This document shows positions 8,870 through 19,386 of a stretch of 64,000 bases of DNA, in pieces (the first letter of the stretch is position 1; every line of letters starts with the position of its first letter). The notes below the pieces were generated by a model. That model ran no database searches. It was given only the letters and a program-made list of their open reading frames with translations, and was not told where the DNA came from. The stretch covers positions 1,364,001-1,428,000 of the forward strand of contig NZ_CP050134.2 of NCBI RefSeq assembly GCF_011612265.2, written 5' to 3'. The stretch is from Corynebacterium matruchotii. GTDB lineage: Bacteria > Actinomycetota > Actinomycetes > Mycobacteriales > Mycobacteriaceae. The translations under genes were made by a program, and so were the position numbers.

Positions 8870-10456
8870 TTAATCCATCTTCCGGGCCTTCGCCCCCAAA
8901 ATCTGCCGATCAATCAAAAACAACACTTCATCCAAAATCGCCGGATCAATATCCCGCTCCCGCCGAGCCCGCAACAACTCCAACTGGGCAGCCCGCAACG
9001 CCTCAATCTGCGCCTGCTGCAACTTCACCTCAATATGCTTCGCCTTCTCCCGACGCTCCTCCGGGGTAATACCCTCCTCATTCACCTCCTCCAAATTCGT
9101 CTCCTCATCAAACCGTGACATAAGCGCCTCCAACCGCTCCTGCGGAATCTCACCAGCATACGACTGCATCTTATTCCGCGCAGCCCGCCGAGCCCGATTC
9201 ACCAACTTCTCCCGCGACACGTCACCAAACGCATCCGGATCACTATCCAACGTCAGCTTCTTCATCAACGCCGGCAACGTCAACCCCGGAATCACCATAG
9301 TAAACAACAACACCACCAACGCAACCACCGGAGCCTCCTGATACAAACCAAAATCACCAGTATCAGGAATAGACAAAATCAACGCCAACGTCACCAACCC
9401 CCGCATACCAGCCCACGTAAGCAACAACGTCTCCTGCAACCGCAACGGACCCCCCACCCGATACCTCGTATACTTATTCGTCGCATACATCCCCAAAAAC
9501 CACAGGCCACGCACCACAATAGCCACCGCAGACAACACCACACCCAACATCACGGCCTCCCCCCAATCCGAACCAACCGTGAAAATCGCATCCCGCGCCA
9601 TAATCCCAATCAGACCAAACGCCACACCAGTAAACAACAACTCCACAATCTCCCAAAACACCGTGCCCGACAACCGGTCCTCCGCACCAATCGCCACCCG
9701 GGAGTTATACTCAATCGCAGCAATCACCACCGCAATCACCCCAGACGCGTGAATCTCCTCCGCCACCAAATACGTAATAAACGGAATCACCCACGTAAAC
9801 GCATTCCGGGCAGTCGCCGACGTCATCCAACTAGACAAAAACGCCGCCCCCCGACCAATAAACCACCCAATCAACACAGCCGCACCACTGGAATACCCAA
9901 ACTCCCAAATAGCCTCCCACCACTTCACCGTCTCCCCCTGAGTCAAAACCCCCAACGCAAGATTAAACACCAAAATCGAAGCCGCATCATTAAACATCCC
10001 CTCCGTCTGCAACGTATTCATCAACCGCCGCGGCACCCCAGCCGGCTCCGCCACCGCATCAACAGCCACCGGGTCCGGCGGCGAAATCGCCGCCCCAATC
10101 ATCATCGCCCCAGCCACCGACAACGTAGGCACCAACCAACTAACCGTCAACCCCACAGCCACCGCCGTCGCAATCACCAACAACACCGACAACATAATGA
10201 TCGACCGCCACTGCCGTCTAACCTGCGCCCACGACGCCCGCCGCGCCAACGCCCACAACAACGGCGGAATAAAAATCGGCAACATCAAATGCGAAAACTG
10301 CGACAACGAACCCGCCGACGGAACCCCCGGAATAAAAATCACACCAGCAGTCACAATCGTCAACAACACCGGCCACGGCAACCCAACCCGATCACCAATC
10401 GCCACCATCACAACCGTGGCAAACAATAACCCAAACAGCCAAATCATCACCGACAC
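8870..10456 (-). CDS. Monovalent cation:proton antiporter, CPA1 (NhaP-like)
   Basis: 528 aa. About 12 hydrophobic segments fill residues 1-390, with the CPA1 signatures ISPPDPVAVDAV near 135 and EGMFNDAASILVF near 155, where the paired acidic residues carry cations. A hydrophilic helical tail of about 120 residues (many E, R, K) follows and is probably cytoplasmic and regulatory. It exchanges Na+ or K+ for protons across the cell membrane (family knowledge). The start is GTG 10456 with GAAAGGA 8 nt upstream. The 104-bp gap to scpA suggests its own promoter. Its place between scpA and scpB is unusual. Confidence 0.9.
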   Translation of the reverse strand: MSVMIWLFGLLFATVVMVAIGDRVGLPWPVLLTIVTAGVIFIPGVPSAGSLSQFSHLMLPIFIPPLLWALARRASWAQVRRQWRSIIMLSVLLVIATAVAVGLTVSWLVPTLSVAGAMMIGAAISPPDPVAVDAVAEPAGVPRRLMNTLQTEGMFNDAASILVFNLALGVLTQGETVKWWEAIWEFGYSSGAAVLIGWFIGRGAAFLSSWMTSATARNAFTWVIPFITYLVAEEIHASGVIAVVIAAIEYNSRVAIGAEDRLSGTVFWEIVELLFTGVAFGLIGIMARDAIFTVGSDWGEAVMLGVVLSAVAIVVRGLWFLGMYATNKYTRYRVGGPLRLQETLLLTWAGMRGLVTLALILSIPDTGDFGLYQEAPVVALVVLLFTMVIPGLTLPALMKKLTLDSDPDAFGDVSREKLVNRARRAARNKMQSYAGEIPQERLEALMSRFDEETNLEEVNEEGITPEERREKAKHIEVKLQQAQIEALRAAQLELLRARRERDIDPAILDEVLFLIDRQILGAKARKMD

Positions 10457-10560
10457 AAATCACATCCTTTCCACCCGACCCCCACAAAAGTGGGGAAAAC
10501 AGGCCAAAACACCAAAATAATTCGTGATTTATGTTACCAATCTTCCGGCGACAATACGGC

Positions 10561-11376
10561 CTACTCCCACCGCCCCGCCAACACCACCATCGGATCCACA
10601 TCCACCCCAGTCCACGCCACCTTCAACTCCCCCAACGACTCTACCTGCTCAAACACCACCACCTGAGCCTTATACAACTCCAACAACGCCAAAAACCGCC
10701 CCACCACCTCTAACGACACCCCACAATCCCGCGTCAACGCCTCAAACCCCAACCACCGATCCGGCCCCACCAACCGAAACATATCCAAAATCCGCACCGC
10801 CTGCTCCGGCACCGACACCCCCACCTTATGCACATGCCCCACCTCCACCACCTCCGGCGGCCGCGGCCGAAACACACTCGCAGCAAACTCCGCAAAACTC
10901 TCCGCCGAATGCCCCAACACCACCGGCGGCAACAACCCCACAAACCGCTCCTCCAACCCCACCACCCGCGGATACCGCAACCGCGCCGACGCCTGCCACA
11001 CCGCAAACAAATCCGCCACCTGCCGATACGCCCGATACTGCAACAACCTCGCAAACAACAAATCCCGCGACTCCAACAACGCCAAATCCGCCACATCATC
11101 CACCTCCCCCCGAGGCACCAACCGCGCCGCCTTCAAATCCAACAACGTCGCCGCCACCACCAAAAACTCCGTAATCTCATCCAGCCGCGCCGACACCCCC
11201 AACTGCTTCACATACCCCACAAACTCATCCGTCACCTGCGCCAACGCCACATCAGTCACATCCAACTTCTGCGCCGAAATCAACTGGAGCAATAAATCAA
11301 ACGGCCCCTCAAAATTATGCAAAACAATACGAAACCCCGTAATCTCCGGCTGCTGCACATCACTATCCACAACCAC
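10561..11376 (-). CDS. scpA: Segregation and condensation protein A
   Basis: About 271 aa. This is the kleisin subunit bridging SMC heads. The N-terminal domain reads FRIVLHNFEGPFDLLLQLIS, a standard ScpA start, and the C-terminal winged helix contains FLALLELYKAQVV. The frame stays open upstream into parA, but the residues before VVDSDVQQPEITGF are glycine-rich and unlike the family, so GTG 11376 (or 11370) just after the parA stop is the likely start. It follows parA, as in Rv1708-Rv1709. Confidence 0.93.
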   Translation of the reverse strand: MVVDSDVQQPEITGFRIVLHNFEGPFDLLLQLISAQKLDVTDVALAQVTDEFVGYVKQLGVSARLDEITEFLVVAATLLDLKAARLVPRGEVDDVADLALLESRDLLFARLLQYRAYRQVADLFAVWQASARLRYPRVVGLEERFVGLLPPVVLGHSAESFAEFAASVFRPRPPEVVEVGHVHKVGVSVPEQAVRILDMFRLVGPDRWLGFEALTRDCGVSLEVVGRFLALLELYKAQVVVFEQVESLGELKVAWTGVDVDPMVVLAGRWE

Positions 11377-11381
11377 ACATC

Positions 11382-12227
11382 CTAACCCCCCAACCGCCCA
11401 ATCACCTCCCGCGCCAACTGCCGATACTGCACCGCCCCCTGCGACCCCGACGCCCACGTAATAATCGGCTCATGATGATACGACGTCTCCGGGAACCGCA
11501 CCGTCCGGGTAATCACCGTATCAAACACCTTCTCCCCATACGCCGCCACCACACTAGCAATCACCTCCCGCGAATGCACCGTCCGACGATCAAACATCGT
11601 CACCAAAATCCCCACCAACTCCAAATCAAAATTCACCCGATCCCGCACCGTCTTCAATGTATCAATCAAAATATTCAACCCCCGCGACGCAAAATACTCA
11701 CACTCCATCGGCACAATCACCCCATGCGCACACGCCAACGCATTCACCGTCAACAACCCCAACGACGGCAAACAATCCAAAATAATAAAATCATACTTTC
11801 CCACCACCGGCCGCAACACCCGAGCCAACGCCTGCTCCCGCCCTACCTCATTCACCAACCGAATCTCCGCCGCCGACAAATCAATCCCCGCCGGCACCAA
11901 ATCCAACCCCGGAACCTTCGTCTTCACCGTCGCCGACTCCACCCCTGACTGCGCATCAAATAATAGATCATAAATAGTGAAATCCTGCTCATCCGGCCGC
12001 ACCCCCAACCCCGCGGACAACGCCGCCTGCGGATCCAAATCCACCAACAACACCCGCCGGCCCGCCTCCGCTAAACACGCCCCCAAATTAATCGCTGACG
12101 TCGTTTTCCCCACGCCACCCTTCTGATTACACATGGCAATGATCCGCGCCGGGCCGTGGTGGGTGAGTGGTTGGGGTTCGGGGAATTCGCGGATGGGCCG
12201 GCCGGTCAGGCCAAGTTCGGGAACCAT
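11382..12227 (-). CDS. parA: ParA/Soj-family chromosome-partitioning ATPase
   Basis: 281 aa. The deviant Walker A motif KGGVGKTTSAINLG is at about 35-48, the A' motif VLLVDLDPQAAL at about 60-71, and FIILDCLPSLGLL is the Walker B region. This is the xerD-scpA-linked ParA paralogue (Rv1708-like), not the origin-proximal ParAB pair; no parB is adjacent. Its role beside SMC-ScpAB is probably nucleoid-related but unproven. ATG 12227 has AAGGAAGA 5 nt upstream. Confidence 0.92.
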   Translation of the reverse strand: MVPELGLTGRPIREFPEPQPLTHHGPARIIAMCNQKGGVGKTTSAINLGACLAEAGRRVLLVDLDPQAALSAGLGVRPDEQDFTIYDLLFDAQSGVESATVKTKVPGLDLVPAGIDLSAAEIRLVNEVGREQALARVLRPVVGKYDFIILDCLPSLGLLTVNALACAHGVIVPMECEYFASRGLNILIDTLKTVRDRVNFDLELVGILVTMFDRRTVHSREVIASVVAAYGEKVFDTVITRTVRFPETSYHHEPIITWASGSQGAVQYRQLAREVIGRLGG

Positions 12228-12283
12228 GTCAATCCATCTTCCTTGATCGCACTAGTGTTCGCGTTTTATAGTACCGGTATTTT

Positions 12284-13201
12284 TTAGGCCCTCGGGTGCG
12301 ACATGACCCATGCTTGCCGTAAATTCTCGGCGGACACGTGAGTGTAGATCTGGGTGGTGGTGACCGATGAATGCCCTAACAGTTCTTGCACTACTCGTTC
12401 TCCCGCGCCGCCTTCGAGTAGGTGGGTGGCGAAACTATGCCGGAGTGTGTGGGGGGAAATGTCTTTGGTGATGTGTGCCCGAGCGGCGGCGGTTTTCAGG
12501 ACAGCCCAGGCGCTTTGCCGCGATAACGTCCGGCCGCGGGTGTTGAGCAGGAGCGCGTGCGAGGCCCCGGTGGCGAACACGGGTCGGGCCCGCACCAGGT
12601 ATTGGTCGACGGCCGCCATGGCTTGGCTGCCCACTGGGACGAGGCGTTGTTTGTTGCCTTTCCCGGTGATGCGCAGCATGCCGTCGTTGTCGTGAAAATT
12701 ATCGACAGTGAGGGCGGTGATCTCGCTAATGCGCGCACCGGTTCCGTACAGGAGTTCGATAAGGGCTCGGTCGCGGAGGTCTATGGGGCTGGCGGTATCG
12801 TCGGTAGGGATGGCGTCAATGAGCTGGGTGACTTCGGCAATGGTGAGTACGTCGGGCAGGTGCCTTCCGGTCGCGGGTGGGGACACATCGGCCGCCACAT
12901 CCGTGGTGACCAAGCCCTCCAATAACGCGAATTTATGCAGGCCCCGGGCAACGATGAGGGCCCGGGCCGCGGAGCTCACAGCTAGGGGTTTGATGTTCCG
13001 ATCGGGGTCGCCGCGGCGCAGCTCGGTGACATACGCCTCAACCTGACTGGTCGTGACCTGGTTGAGGTCGGTCACCCCCACGGCATGCAGCCAGGTCACG
13101 TAGCGGTACAGGTCGCGGCGATAATTGCTTAAGGTGTTGCTGCTATACCCCTTTTCCACCTTGAGGTGCGTCAACCACGCGGCGACCACATCGTCAAGCA
13201 T
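12284..13201 (-). CDS. xerD: Tyrosine recombinase XerD
   Basis: 305 aa. With XerC it resolves chromosome dimers at dif. The N-terminal SAM-like core-binding domain (about 1-100) precedes the catalytic domain, where the active-site set is visible: Arg in [10 protein letters not shown], Lys in [10 protein letters not shown], HxxR in [10 protein letters not shown], His in LLGHSSV and the Tyr nucleophile in TTQIYTHVS. The length is full. The ATG overlaps the end of the NUDIX gene by 8 nt. Position and length favour XerD over a mobile-element integrase. Confidence 0.94.
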   Translation of the reverse strand: MLDDVVAAWLTHLKVEKGYSSNTLSNYRRDLYRYVTWLHAVGVTDLNQVTTSQVEAYVTELRRGDPDRNIKPLAVSSAARALIVARGLHKFALLEGLVTTDVAADVSPPATGRHLPDVLTIAEVTQLIDAIPTDDTASPIDLRDRALIELLYGTGARISEITALTVDNFHDNDGMLRITGKGNKQRLVPVGSQAMAAVDQYLVRARPVFATGASHALLLNTRGRTLSRQSAWAVLKTAAARAHITKDISPHTLRHSFATHLLEGGAGERVVQELLGHSSVTTTQIYTHVSAENLRQAWVMSHPRA

Positions 13202-13847
13202 GGGGTTGTTTCTTCATGTCTCCGACCATGCCTGCCGCTTTACGACGCCGCGTCAGCGCCGTGGGCCGCAATTCAAACGGAGTTTGGGCCGACCGAGGCC
13301 TGCGCACTTTCCGCTCCACAGCGTCCGCCGTCATGATGCCGGCAATGGCAATCCCATTGGTGATCTCCCCTTTGAGCACCATATCCACGGCATAGTTCAA
13401 TGCCACCCACCGGTTTTCCAAGTCCGCTTCTTCCCCCTCGCCGGCGGGCCGATCCTGCTTATATAAGCCCGTGGCCAAATACACCCGGACGGCTTCGTCG
13501 CTAAACCCCGGGCTGGAAACCAGGTCCACCAACACCGACCATTTCGTCGCCCCCAGGCCGGCTTCTTCCAATAGTTCGCGTTTCGCCGCATCAAGCGGAT
13601 CCTCATCAGCAATATCCAGCAAACCCGCAGGTAATTCCCACAGGCGTCGATCCACCGACCTACGATACTGTCGCACCAGCGCAATCTTTCTACCGTCATA
13701 CGCCACCACAGCAACCGCACCAAAATGCTCCACAAGATCCCGGGTTGCGGTGCCCCCCTCGGGCATGGTGAGGGTATCCCGACGAACCCCAAAAATGGCC
13801 CCGTCAACCAACAGCTCAGAATCAACAACCTGATATTCAAACGCCAT
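13194..13847 (-). CDS. NUDIX hydrolase, ADP-ribose pyrophosphatase type
   Basis: 217 aa. The Nudix box is [24 protein letters not shown] near 95-118 (GX5EX7REUXEEXGU pattern), which binds the divalent metal and hydrolyses a nucleoside-diphosphate-linked substrate; the preceding [17 protein letters not shown] is typical of ADP-ribose pyrophosphatases. Homologous in position to Rv1700. The stop overlaps xerD by 8 nt; the start is 20 nt from the end of the MctB-like gene. The pyrG gene usually found between these two is missing. Confidence 0.9.
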   Translation of the reverse strand: MAFEYQVVDSELLVDGAIFGVRRDTLTMPEGGTATRDLVEHFGAVAVVAYDGRKIALVRQYRRSVDRRLWELPAGLLDIADEDPLDAAKRELLEEAGLGATKWSVLVDLVSSPGFSDEAVRVYLATGLYKQDRPAGEGEEADLENRWVALNYAVDMVLKGEITNGIAIAGIMTADAVERKVRRPRSAQTPFELRPTALTRRRKAAGMVGDMKKQPHA

Positions 13848-13867
13848 AACTGTACAGATTACACAGA

Positions 13868-14686
13868 CTATTCGGCATCCCCCACCGAATCCGGGTCGTT
13901 CGGGGGCACCAGGAGGGCTACCTGCCGCACAACCGCGAACTGCCCAGTCGCCCGATCAATAGAATCCACCGTAACAACCCGCCCCTGTAACGCCGCAAGC
14001 TGCGCAGATCCCGTGTCGCCGGCAACCACTAACCCCCCACCTCGTGAGCCCAATGCCGGGGCGAACCGAGTAAGGAATTCCGTTGGAACATCCGGCCCCA
14101 CTATGAGAACCACCGCATCCGCAGGCTTGACACCCCCATCACCATAGGTGAGAAACCCAGCATTCCGCAGTGTCCCCAACCCCGAGGCGCGCTCCTCATC
14201 GGTGGCCGATGAGTGAAACACCAGCGACCCCAATACCTCACCCGCGTGAGTCCCCACATCCAACTTATCCTCAGATAAGGTCGCCCCCGCCGGCAAAACA
14301 TTGCTCGCAATATTCTTCATGGCAGGGGTGAAAAATTCCTCTCGAAGCCGCATGCTACCGGCATCCCGCGCCCCAGCGTCGGCAAGCAACCCCCGTACCT
14401 TCGTCACATCCGCATCCCGAACCCCACCGGCATACACCACCATCACCGACCGCTCCGCTAACGTCCCAGCCAAAGTCTCCCGACCCACATCCAAAACCAC
14501 CGAATCCGCCGACCGCAACTGCGCCCGCGCCGCCTCTAGCTCACCCCGCGCCTGCGCTACCGCCGTCGACAAGCCAGCAACCCGCGAATCGGCGCTCCCC
14601 GCCAAGCTAGGCGCCAGGCCTAAACACCCCACAACAATACCGACAGCAAACGCCACTGCCGCCTTAAATACCCCACCGCCACGCAT
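13868..14686 (-). CDS. mctB: Copper transporter MctB-like (Rv1698 family)
   Basis: About 272 aa. An N-terminal membrane anchor (AAVAFAVGIVVGCLGLAPSL, about 8-28) is followed by a coiled helical segment and a large mixed domain, matching the MctB/DUF3186 layout of mycobacterial outer-membrane copper-resistance proteins. In corynebacteria the function is inferred. The ATG at 14686 overlaps the steA stop by one base (TGATG), so translation is coupled; a GTG one codon upstream is possible. Confidence 0.8.
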   Translation of the reverse strand: MRGGGVFKAAVAFAVGIVVGCLGLAPSLAGSADSRVAGLSTAVAQARGELEAARAQLRSADSVVLDVGRETLAGTLAERSVMVVYAGGVRDADVTKVRGLLADAGARDAGSMRLREEFFTPAMKNIASNVLPAGATLSEDKLDVGTHAGEVLGSLVFHSSATDEERASGLGTLRNAGFLTYGDGGVKPADAVVLIVGPDVPTEFLTRFAPALGSRGGGLVVAGDTGSAQLAALQGRVVTVDSIDRATGQFAVVRQVALLVPPNDPDSVGDAE

Positions 14687-15864
14687 CACGACGCCACCCG
14701 ACCAATAATATTATTCCACGTATCCACCACATTCACCATAAACGACCCCTCCCCAGCCAAACCAGCAACCATAATCACCGTAGCCAACGCAACCAACACG
14801 CCCATCACCCCCCACAAAAACGCAATATTCTTACCAGACCGTATATTATACAAAGTGGCTATCGCGGACGCATCCACCAACCGCGGCCCCAACTTCATCC
14901 GCGACAACAACGCCGACGGGCTCGCATACCCCGACTGTGCAAACAACGAATCCAACGTCACCGACGCCCCCACATTCACCACTAACTCCGCCTGATGAAA
15001 ATCAGCCAAAAACAACGCCAAATCCGTCGCATTCTCCACCGCCGACGGAAACGTCAACGCCCCCACCCCCAAATCCTGGATCCGCTCCAACCCCACCACA
15101 TGCCCATCAGGGCCCGCAGGAACCACCACCCGCGCCCCCGAACGCAACGCCGCAGCCCCAATACCACCAGGATCCCCCACTATAAAATCCACCCCATACC
15201 CCAACTCCACCAGCGCATCCGCGGCCTCATCAACCGCGATAATCACCGGCGAAAACTCCCGGATAAAATTCCGTAACTCCTTCAACTCCGACCGGAAATA
15301 CCGGCCCGGACTCACCACCAACACCTTCCGATCCCGTAGCGCATCCCCCACCTCGGGAATCCCCAACCCATCAATCAATAATGGCGACTCGGAATGAATA
15401 AACTGAATCGTATTCCCAAAAAACGCCTCCATATAATCAACCAACCGCTGCTGCGCCACCAAAAACCGCTCCTCAGCATCCGCCGGCGTCACCACCACCC
15501 CCGAACCAAGCAACTTATCCCCACAAAATAACTCACCCGACTCGGTCAACCTCCCCTTCTTCCCATCCTTCAACCCCACCAACACACCATCCCCCACATC
15601 CTCAACCAACATAATCCCCGCATCCAACATCATCTGCGGCCCAAAATTAGGAATAGCACCAGTACTAAACTCCCCCGTGTTCACCACCGCAACCACCTGC
15701 GAATCAATCAACCACTGCGCCACCGCCCGCGACACATCCGGCGCATCAATCACCGCAATATCCCCCGCACCCAACTTCTTATAACCCTTCTTACCCCTCA
15801 CCGAAAGATCACGCATTACCGCCTGCACACCAGGCAAATCCACAGTCCGAGAAAACAAACTCAT
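14686..15864 (-). CDS. steA: SteA-like putative cytokinetic ring protein
   Basis: 392 aa from ATG 15864 (MSLFSRTVDLPGVQ), chosen over an upstream start because of the GGAG 10 nt before it and the family start. The central region resembles the thiamin pyrophosphokinase catalytic fold (DFIVGDPGGIG) and the C-terminus has one membrane segment (IAFLWGVMGVLVALATVIMV). In C. glutamicum SteA acts with SteB in septal cell-wall processing, which fits the division-related neighbourhood. Position matches Rv1697. Confidence 0.85.
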   Translation of the reverse strand: MSLFSRTVDLPGVQAVMRDLSVRGKKGYKKLGAGDIAVIDAPDVSRAVAQWLIDSQVVAVVNTGEFSTGAIPNFGPQMMLDAGIMLVEDVGDGVLVGLKDGKKGRLTESGELFCGDKLLGSGVVVTPADAEERFLVAQQRLVDYMEAFFGNTIQFIHSESPLLIDGLGIPEVGDALRDRKVLVVSPGRYFRSELKELRNFIREFSPVIIAVDEAADALVELGYGVDFIVGDPGGIGAAALRSGARVVVPAGPDGHVVGLERIQDLGVGALTFPSAVENATDLALFLADFHQAELVVNVGASVTLDSLFAQSGYASPSALLSRMKLGPRLVDASAIATLYNIRSGKNIAFLWGVMGVLVALATVIMVAGLAGEGSFMVNVVDTWNNIIGRVAS

Positions 15865-15917
15865 ACCCCCATTCTCCCCAACCACCCCCACAAACCGGGG
15901 AACGCCACGCACACAAC

Positions 15918-17629
15918 CTACCGGAAATCCGCCACCTCAGCCTGCGCCTTATCCAACAACTCCTGCGCATGCGCCCGACCCGTCTCCGTATCCTCCAACC
16001 CCGCCAACATCCGCGACAACTCAGCAACCCGAGCACCACCAGTCAGCTCAACCACCCCCGACGACACCGACAAATCCCCCACATCCTTCGACACATGCCA
16101 ATGCGCATCCGCATACGCCGCCACCTGCGGCAAATGCGTCACCACAATCACCTGATTATGCACCGCCAACCGAGCCAACCGCCGCCCAATCTCCACCGCA
16201 GCCCGACCCCCAACACCAGCATCAACCTCATCAAACACCAACGTCACCCCCCGACTATTCGACGACAAAATCACCTCCAACGCCAACATCACCCGCGACA
16301 ACTCACCCCCCGACGCCGACGACGCCACCGGCCGCGCCTCCCCGACGCACCAACCGACAACAAAAACTCCACCACATCCACCCCCAACTTCCCCGGAACC
16401 GCCACCTGCGACACCGACACCGAAAACACCGCCTTCGCCATCGCCAGTCCCCGCAACTCCGCGGTCACCGACTCCCCCAACCGCCGAGCCGCCCGCCCCC
16501 GAGCCGCAGACAACTCTCCTGCAATCCGCCACACCTCAGCCTCAGCCGACTTCACCTCAGCCTGCAACCGCTCCACAGCCTCCGGCGACGTATCAATCCC
16601 CGCCAACTTCACCTCAGCCTTCCGCAGCCACTCCAACACCCCATCAACATCCGGCGCATATTTCCGCGTCAACCCCTTCAACTCCTGCTGCCGCAACAGT
16701 AGCCCCTCCAACTCCGCAGGATCCCCCGACAAATTCGACAAAAAACTCCCCAACTCAGCCGAAACCTCCCCTAACTCCGCGGTCACAGCCCCCAACCGCA
16801 CAGCCAACTCCTGCAACTTCTCATCCCCACTCTTCTGCAACGCCGACACCGCCTGCCCCACCAAATCAGACGCCCCCGCCATCTCGGAACCAAAATCACC
16901 ATCAATAACACCCAACGCCACCGACGCCTGATGCCGCAGCTCATCCACATCCTGCAACCGGCGAATCAGCGACACCAACTCCACATCCTCACCCGGCTGC
17001 GGATCCACCCCCCGAATCTCCGAAATCGCAAACTGGAGCCGATCAGCCTCCTGCGCCAACTCCCGCCGAGACTCCGTCCGCGACCGCAAATCCCGCACCA
17101 ACCGACGCCACCGACCAAAAGCCTCCCGATAACCAACCAACAACTCAGCAATCTTCGGATCACACCGATCCACCGCTGCCAACTGCTCCTCCGGCGCCAA
17201 CAACCGCAACTGATCGTTCTGACCATGAATCGTCAACAACTCCGCACTAAACTCCTGCAACGCCGCAGCTGGCACCAACCGGCCCCCCAAATGCGCCTTC
17301 GAACGACCCCCCACAGACACCGTCCGCGACACAATCACCTCACCCCCCTCATCCAACCGGCCCCCAGCCGACACCACCACATCCCGAGCAGCCCCCGCCA
17401 CCTCGGAATCCACCCCATCCAACACAAACCGCCCCTCCACCGCGGCCTGCGCAGCACCGGAACGCACACGACTAGCATCAGCCCGACCCCCCACAAGCAA
17501 CCGCAACCCAGTCACCACCATGGTCTTACCAGCACCAGTCTCACCAGTTAACACCGTCAAACCCGGACTCAACTCCATAGCAGCCCGGGAAATAACACCT
17601 AAATTCTCAATAGCAATATCGGCGAGCAT
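15918..17629 (-). pseudogene. recN: DNA repair protein RecN, one-base frameshift
   Basis: RecN is an SMC-like ATPase for double-strand-break repair. The 5' frame (about 16340-17629) has Walker A GETGAGKTMV near residue 30 and the long coiled-coil middle; the 3' frame carries the ABC signature ASGGELSRVMLALE, Walker B VTLVFDEVDAGVGG and VTHLPQVAAYAD. The frames meet at a run of four G (CCCC on plus, 16340-16343); one more G gives a continuous SGEARPVASSASGGEL. No residues are otherwise lost, so the protein is probably intact in the organism. The ATG at 17629 has AGGA 7 nt upstream, 9 nt after nadK. Confidence 0.88.
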
Positions 17630-17638
17630 TCCGACATC

Positions 17639-18565
17639 CTAGCACTCATGCCGCCGCTGCCCCGGACCCCGCCAACCCTCAACCGGCAACCGTAACTTCG
17701 ACACCAACCGATCCGTAAACGGCCGCTCATCCAACCGCACCCACTTAATGCTCCGCTCCCCCCGAACCACCTCAACCCGACTCCCAGGCGGCATCTCAAA
17801 CTTCCGAAACCCATCCATCACCACATGCGCCGGAAACGACGCCGACCGGGACTCCACCGCCACCTCCGACCGCGGACTCACCACCAACGGCTTCGTAAAC
17901 AACGCATGCGCATTATTCGGCACCACCAAAATCGCATCCAACTCCGGCCACAACACCGGCCCCCCAGCCGAAAACGCATACGCCGTCGAACCCGTCGGCG
18001 TCGAAATAATCACCCCATCACACCCAAACGAACTCACCGGCCGACCATCAACCTCCAAAATCGCATCCAACACCCCAGACCGATTCTGATTCTCCACACT
18101 CACCTCATTAAGCGCCCACCCAGAACCCAACGACTCACCGTTACGACCAATCCCCTGCACCGCAATCGTCATCCGCTCCTCAATACTGAACTCGCCAGAC
18201 ACCACCCGCTTCACAGCCTCATCCAACGAATCACGCTCCCACTCCGCCAAAAACCCAATATGGCCCAAATTAATACCCAACATCGGCAAATCCGCCATAT
18301 ACGCCAAATCCGCCGCCCGCAAAAACGTCCCATCACCCCCCATCACTAACACAAAATCCACACCAACAATCGCATCGCTACAATGCGGCACCAACTCATA
18401 CCGACTCAACACCGGATGCGCCGCAATCGCACCATCATTCTTCGGCACCACCACCCGCACCGAAATACCAGCATCACGCAATAACTCCGCCGCCAGCGCA
18501 GCAGTCTCAATATTCGACTTCCGCCCAGCATGCGACACCAATAACACTTTCCGGGGCTGAGACAT
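17639..18565 (-). CDS. nadK: NAD kinase
   Basis: 308 aa. It makes NADP from NAD using ATP or polyphosphate. The catalytic GGDGTFLRAA motif is at about 77-86, and the second conserved region GCDGVIISTPTGSTAYAFSAGGPVL follows near 180. Length and order (tlyA-nadK-recN) are those of actinobacteria. The ATG overlaps the tlyA stop by one base (TAATG). A short basic C-terminal tail is present. Confidence 0.95.
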   Translation of the reverse strand: MSQPRKVLLVSHAGRKSNIETAALAAELLRDAGISVRVVVPKNDGAIAAHPVLSRYELVPHCSDAIVGVDFVLVMGGDGTFLRAADLAYMADLPMLGINLGHIGFLAEWERDSLDEAVKRVVSGEFSIEERMTIAVQGIGRNGESLGSGWALNEVSVENQNRSGVLDAILEVDGRPVSSFGCDGVIISTPTGSTAYAFSAGGPVLWPELDAILVVPNNAHALFTKPLVVSPRSEVAVESRSASFPAHVVMDGFRKFEMPPGSRVEVVRGERSIKWVRLDERPFTDRLVSKLRLPVEGWRGPGQRRHEC

Positions 18566-19386
18566 TACTCCGGTCCTTCCCTCACTGCCCGATCAACCAT
18601 AGCGGCAACCTCCCCCCGAGGTAACTTTGCCACCCCACCATCTTTCACGAGCCACAAAAAATATTCCACATTACCCTTCGGGCCCGGAAGCGGCGACGCC
18701 ACCACCCCCCGCAAACTCAACCCCAACTCCTGGGCAGAAACCGCAACATCGGTAGTCACCTCGGCCCGCAACTGCGGACTACGCACCACCCCACCGGACC
18801 CCAACCGATCCTTCCCCACCTCAAACTGCGGTTTCACCATGGGCACCACATCCCCACCATCAACCACACACGACACAATCGCCGGCAACACCAACGTCAA
18901 CGAAATAAACGACAAATCCCCAACCATCACATCACATAACCCCCCACACTGATCCGCCGTCACATAACGAATATTTGTTCGATCCACCACCCGAACCCGA
19001 TCATCATTCTGCAACCGCCACACCAGCTGACCATAACTCACATCAACCGCAACAACCTCCCGCGCCCCCCGACGCAACAACACATCCGTAAACCCCCCAG
19101 TAGACGCCCCCGCATCCAGCACTTTCTTCCCCACAACGCTTAAACCCGCAGGCTCAAACGCCTCCAACGCCCCCAACAACTTATGCGCACCCCGCGACGC
19201 CCAATCATCAACCGCACCCCCCAACACCTGAATAGACACCCCAGACGACACCTGAGTGGCAGGCTTAATAGCGGGCATACCCTGCACCAACACCTGCCCA
19301 CCCCGAATCAACTCCACGGCCTGCTCCCGCGACCGCGCAATCTTCCGACGCACTAACTCCGCGTCAAGACGCCTCCGATCCGACAT
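18565..19386 (-). CDS. tlyA: 16S/23S rRNA 2'-O-methyltransferase TlyA
   Basis: 273 aa. The N-terminal S4 domain (RRRLDAELVRRKIARSREQA, about 3-60) is joined to an FtsJ-like methyltransferase with VLDAGASTGGFTDVLLRRGA near 88-107. In mycobacteria TlyA methylates C1409 of 16S and C1920 of 23S rRNA, which confers capreomycin sensitivity; the same is assumed here. It overlaps nadK by one base and the preceding small gene by one base (TAATG). Confidence 0.93.
   Translation of the reverse strand: MSDRRRLDAELVRRKIARSREQAVELIRGGQVLVQGMPAIKPATQVSSGVSIQVLGGAVDDWASRGAHKLLGALEAFEPAGLSVVGKKVLDAGASTGGFTDVLLRRGAREVVAVDVSYGQLVWRLQNDDRVRVVDRTNIRYVTADQCGGLCDVMVGDLSFISLTLVLPAIVSCVVDGGDVVPMVKPQFEVGKDRLGSGGVVRSPQLRAEVTTDVAVSAQELGLSLRGVVASPLPGPKGNVEYFLWLVKDGGVAKLPRGEVAAMVDRAVREGPE

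Noticed and set aside
12284..13201. xerD read as a phage or island integrase
   Set aside because: No att repeats or tRNA nearby, and full synteny with chromosomal xerD of actinobacteria.
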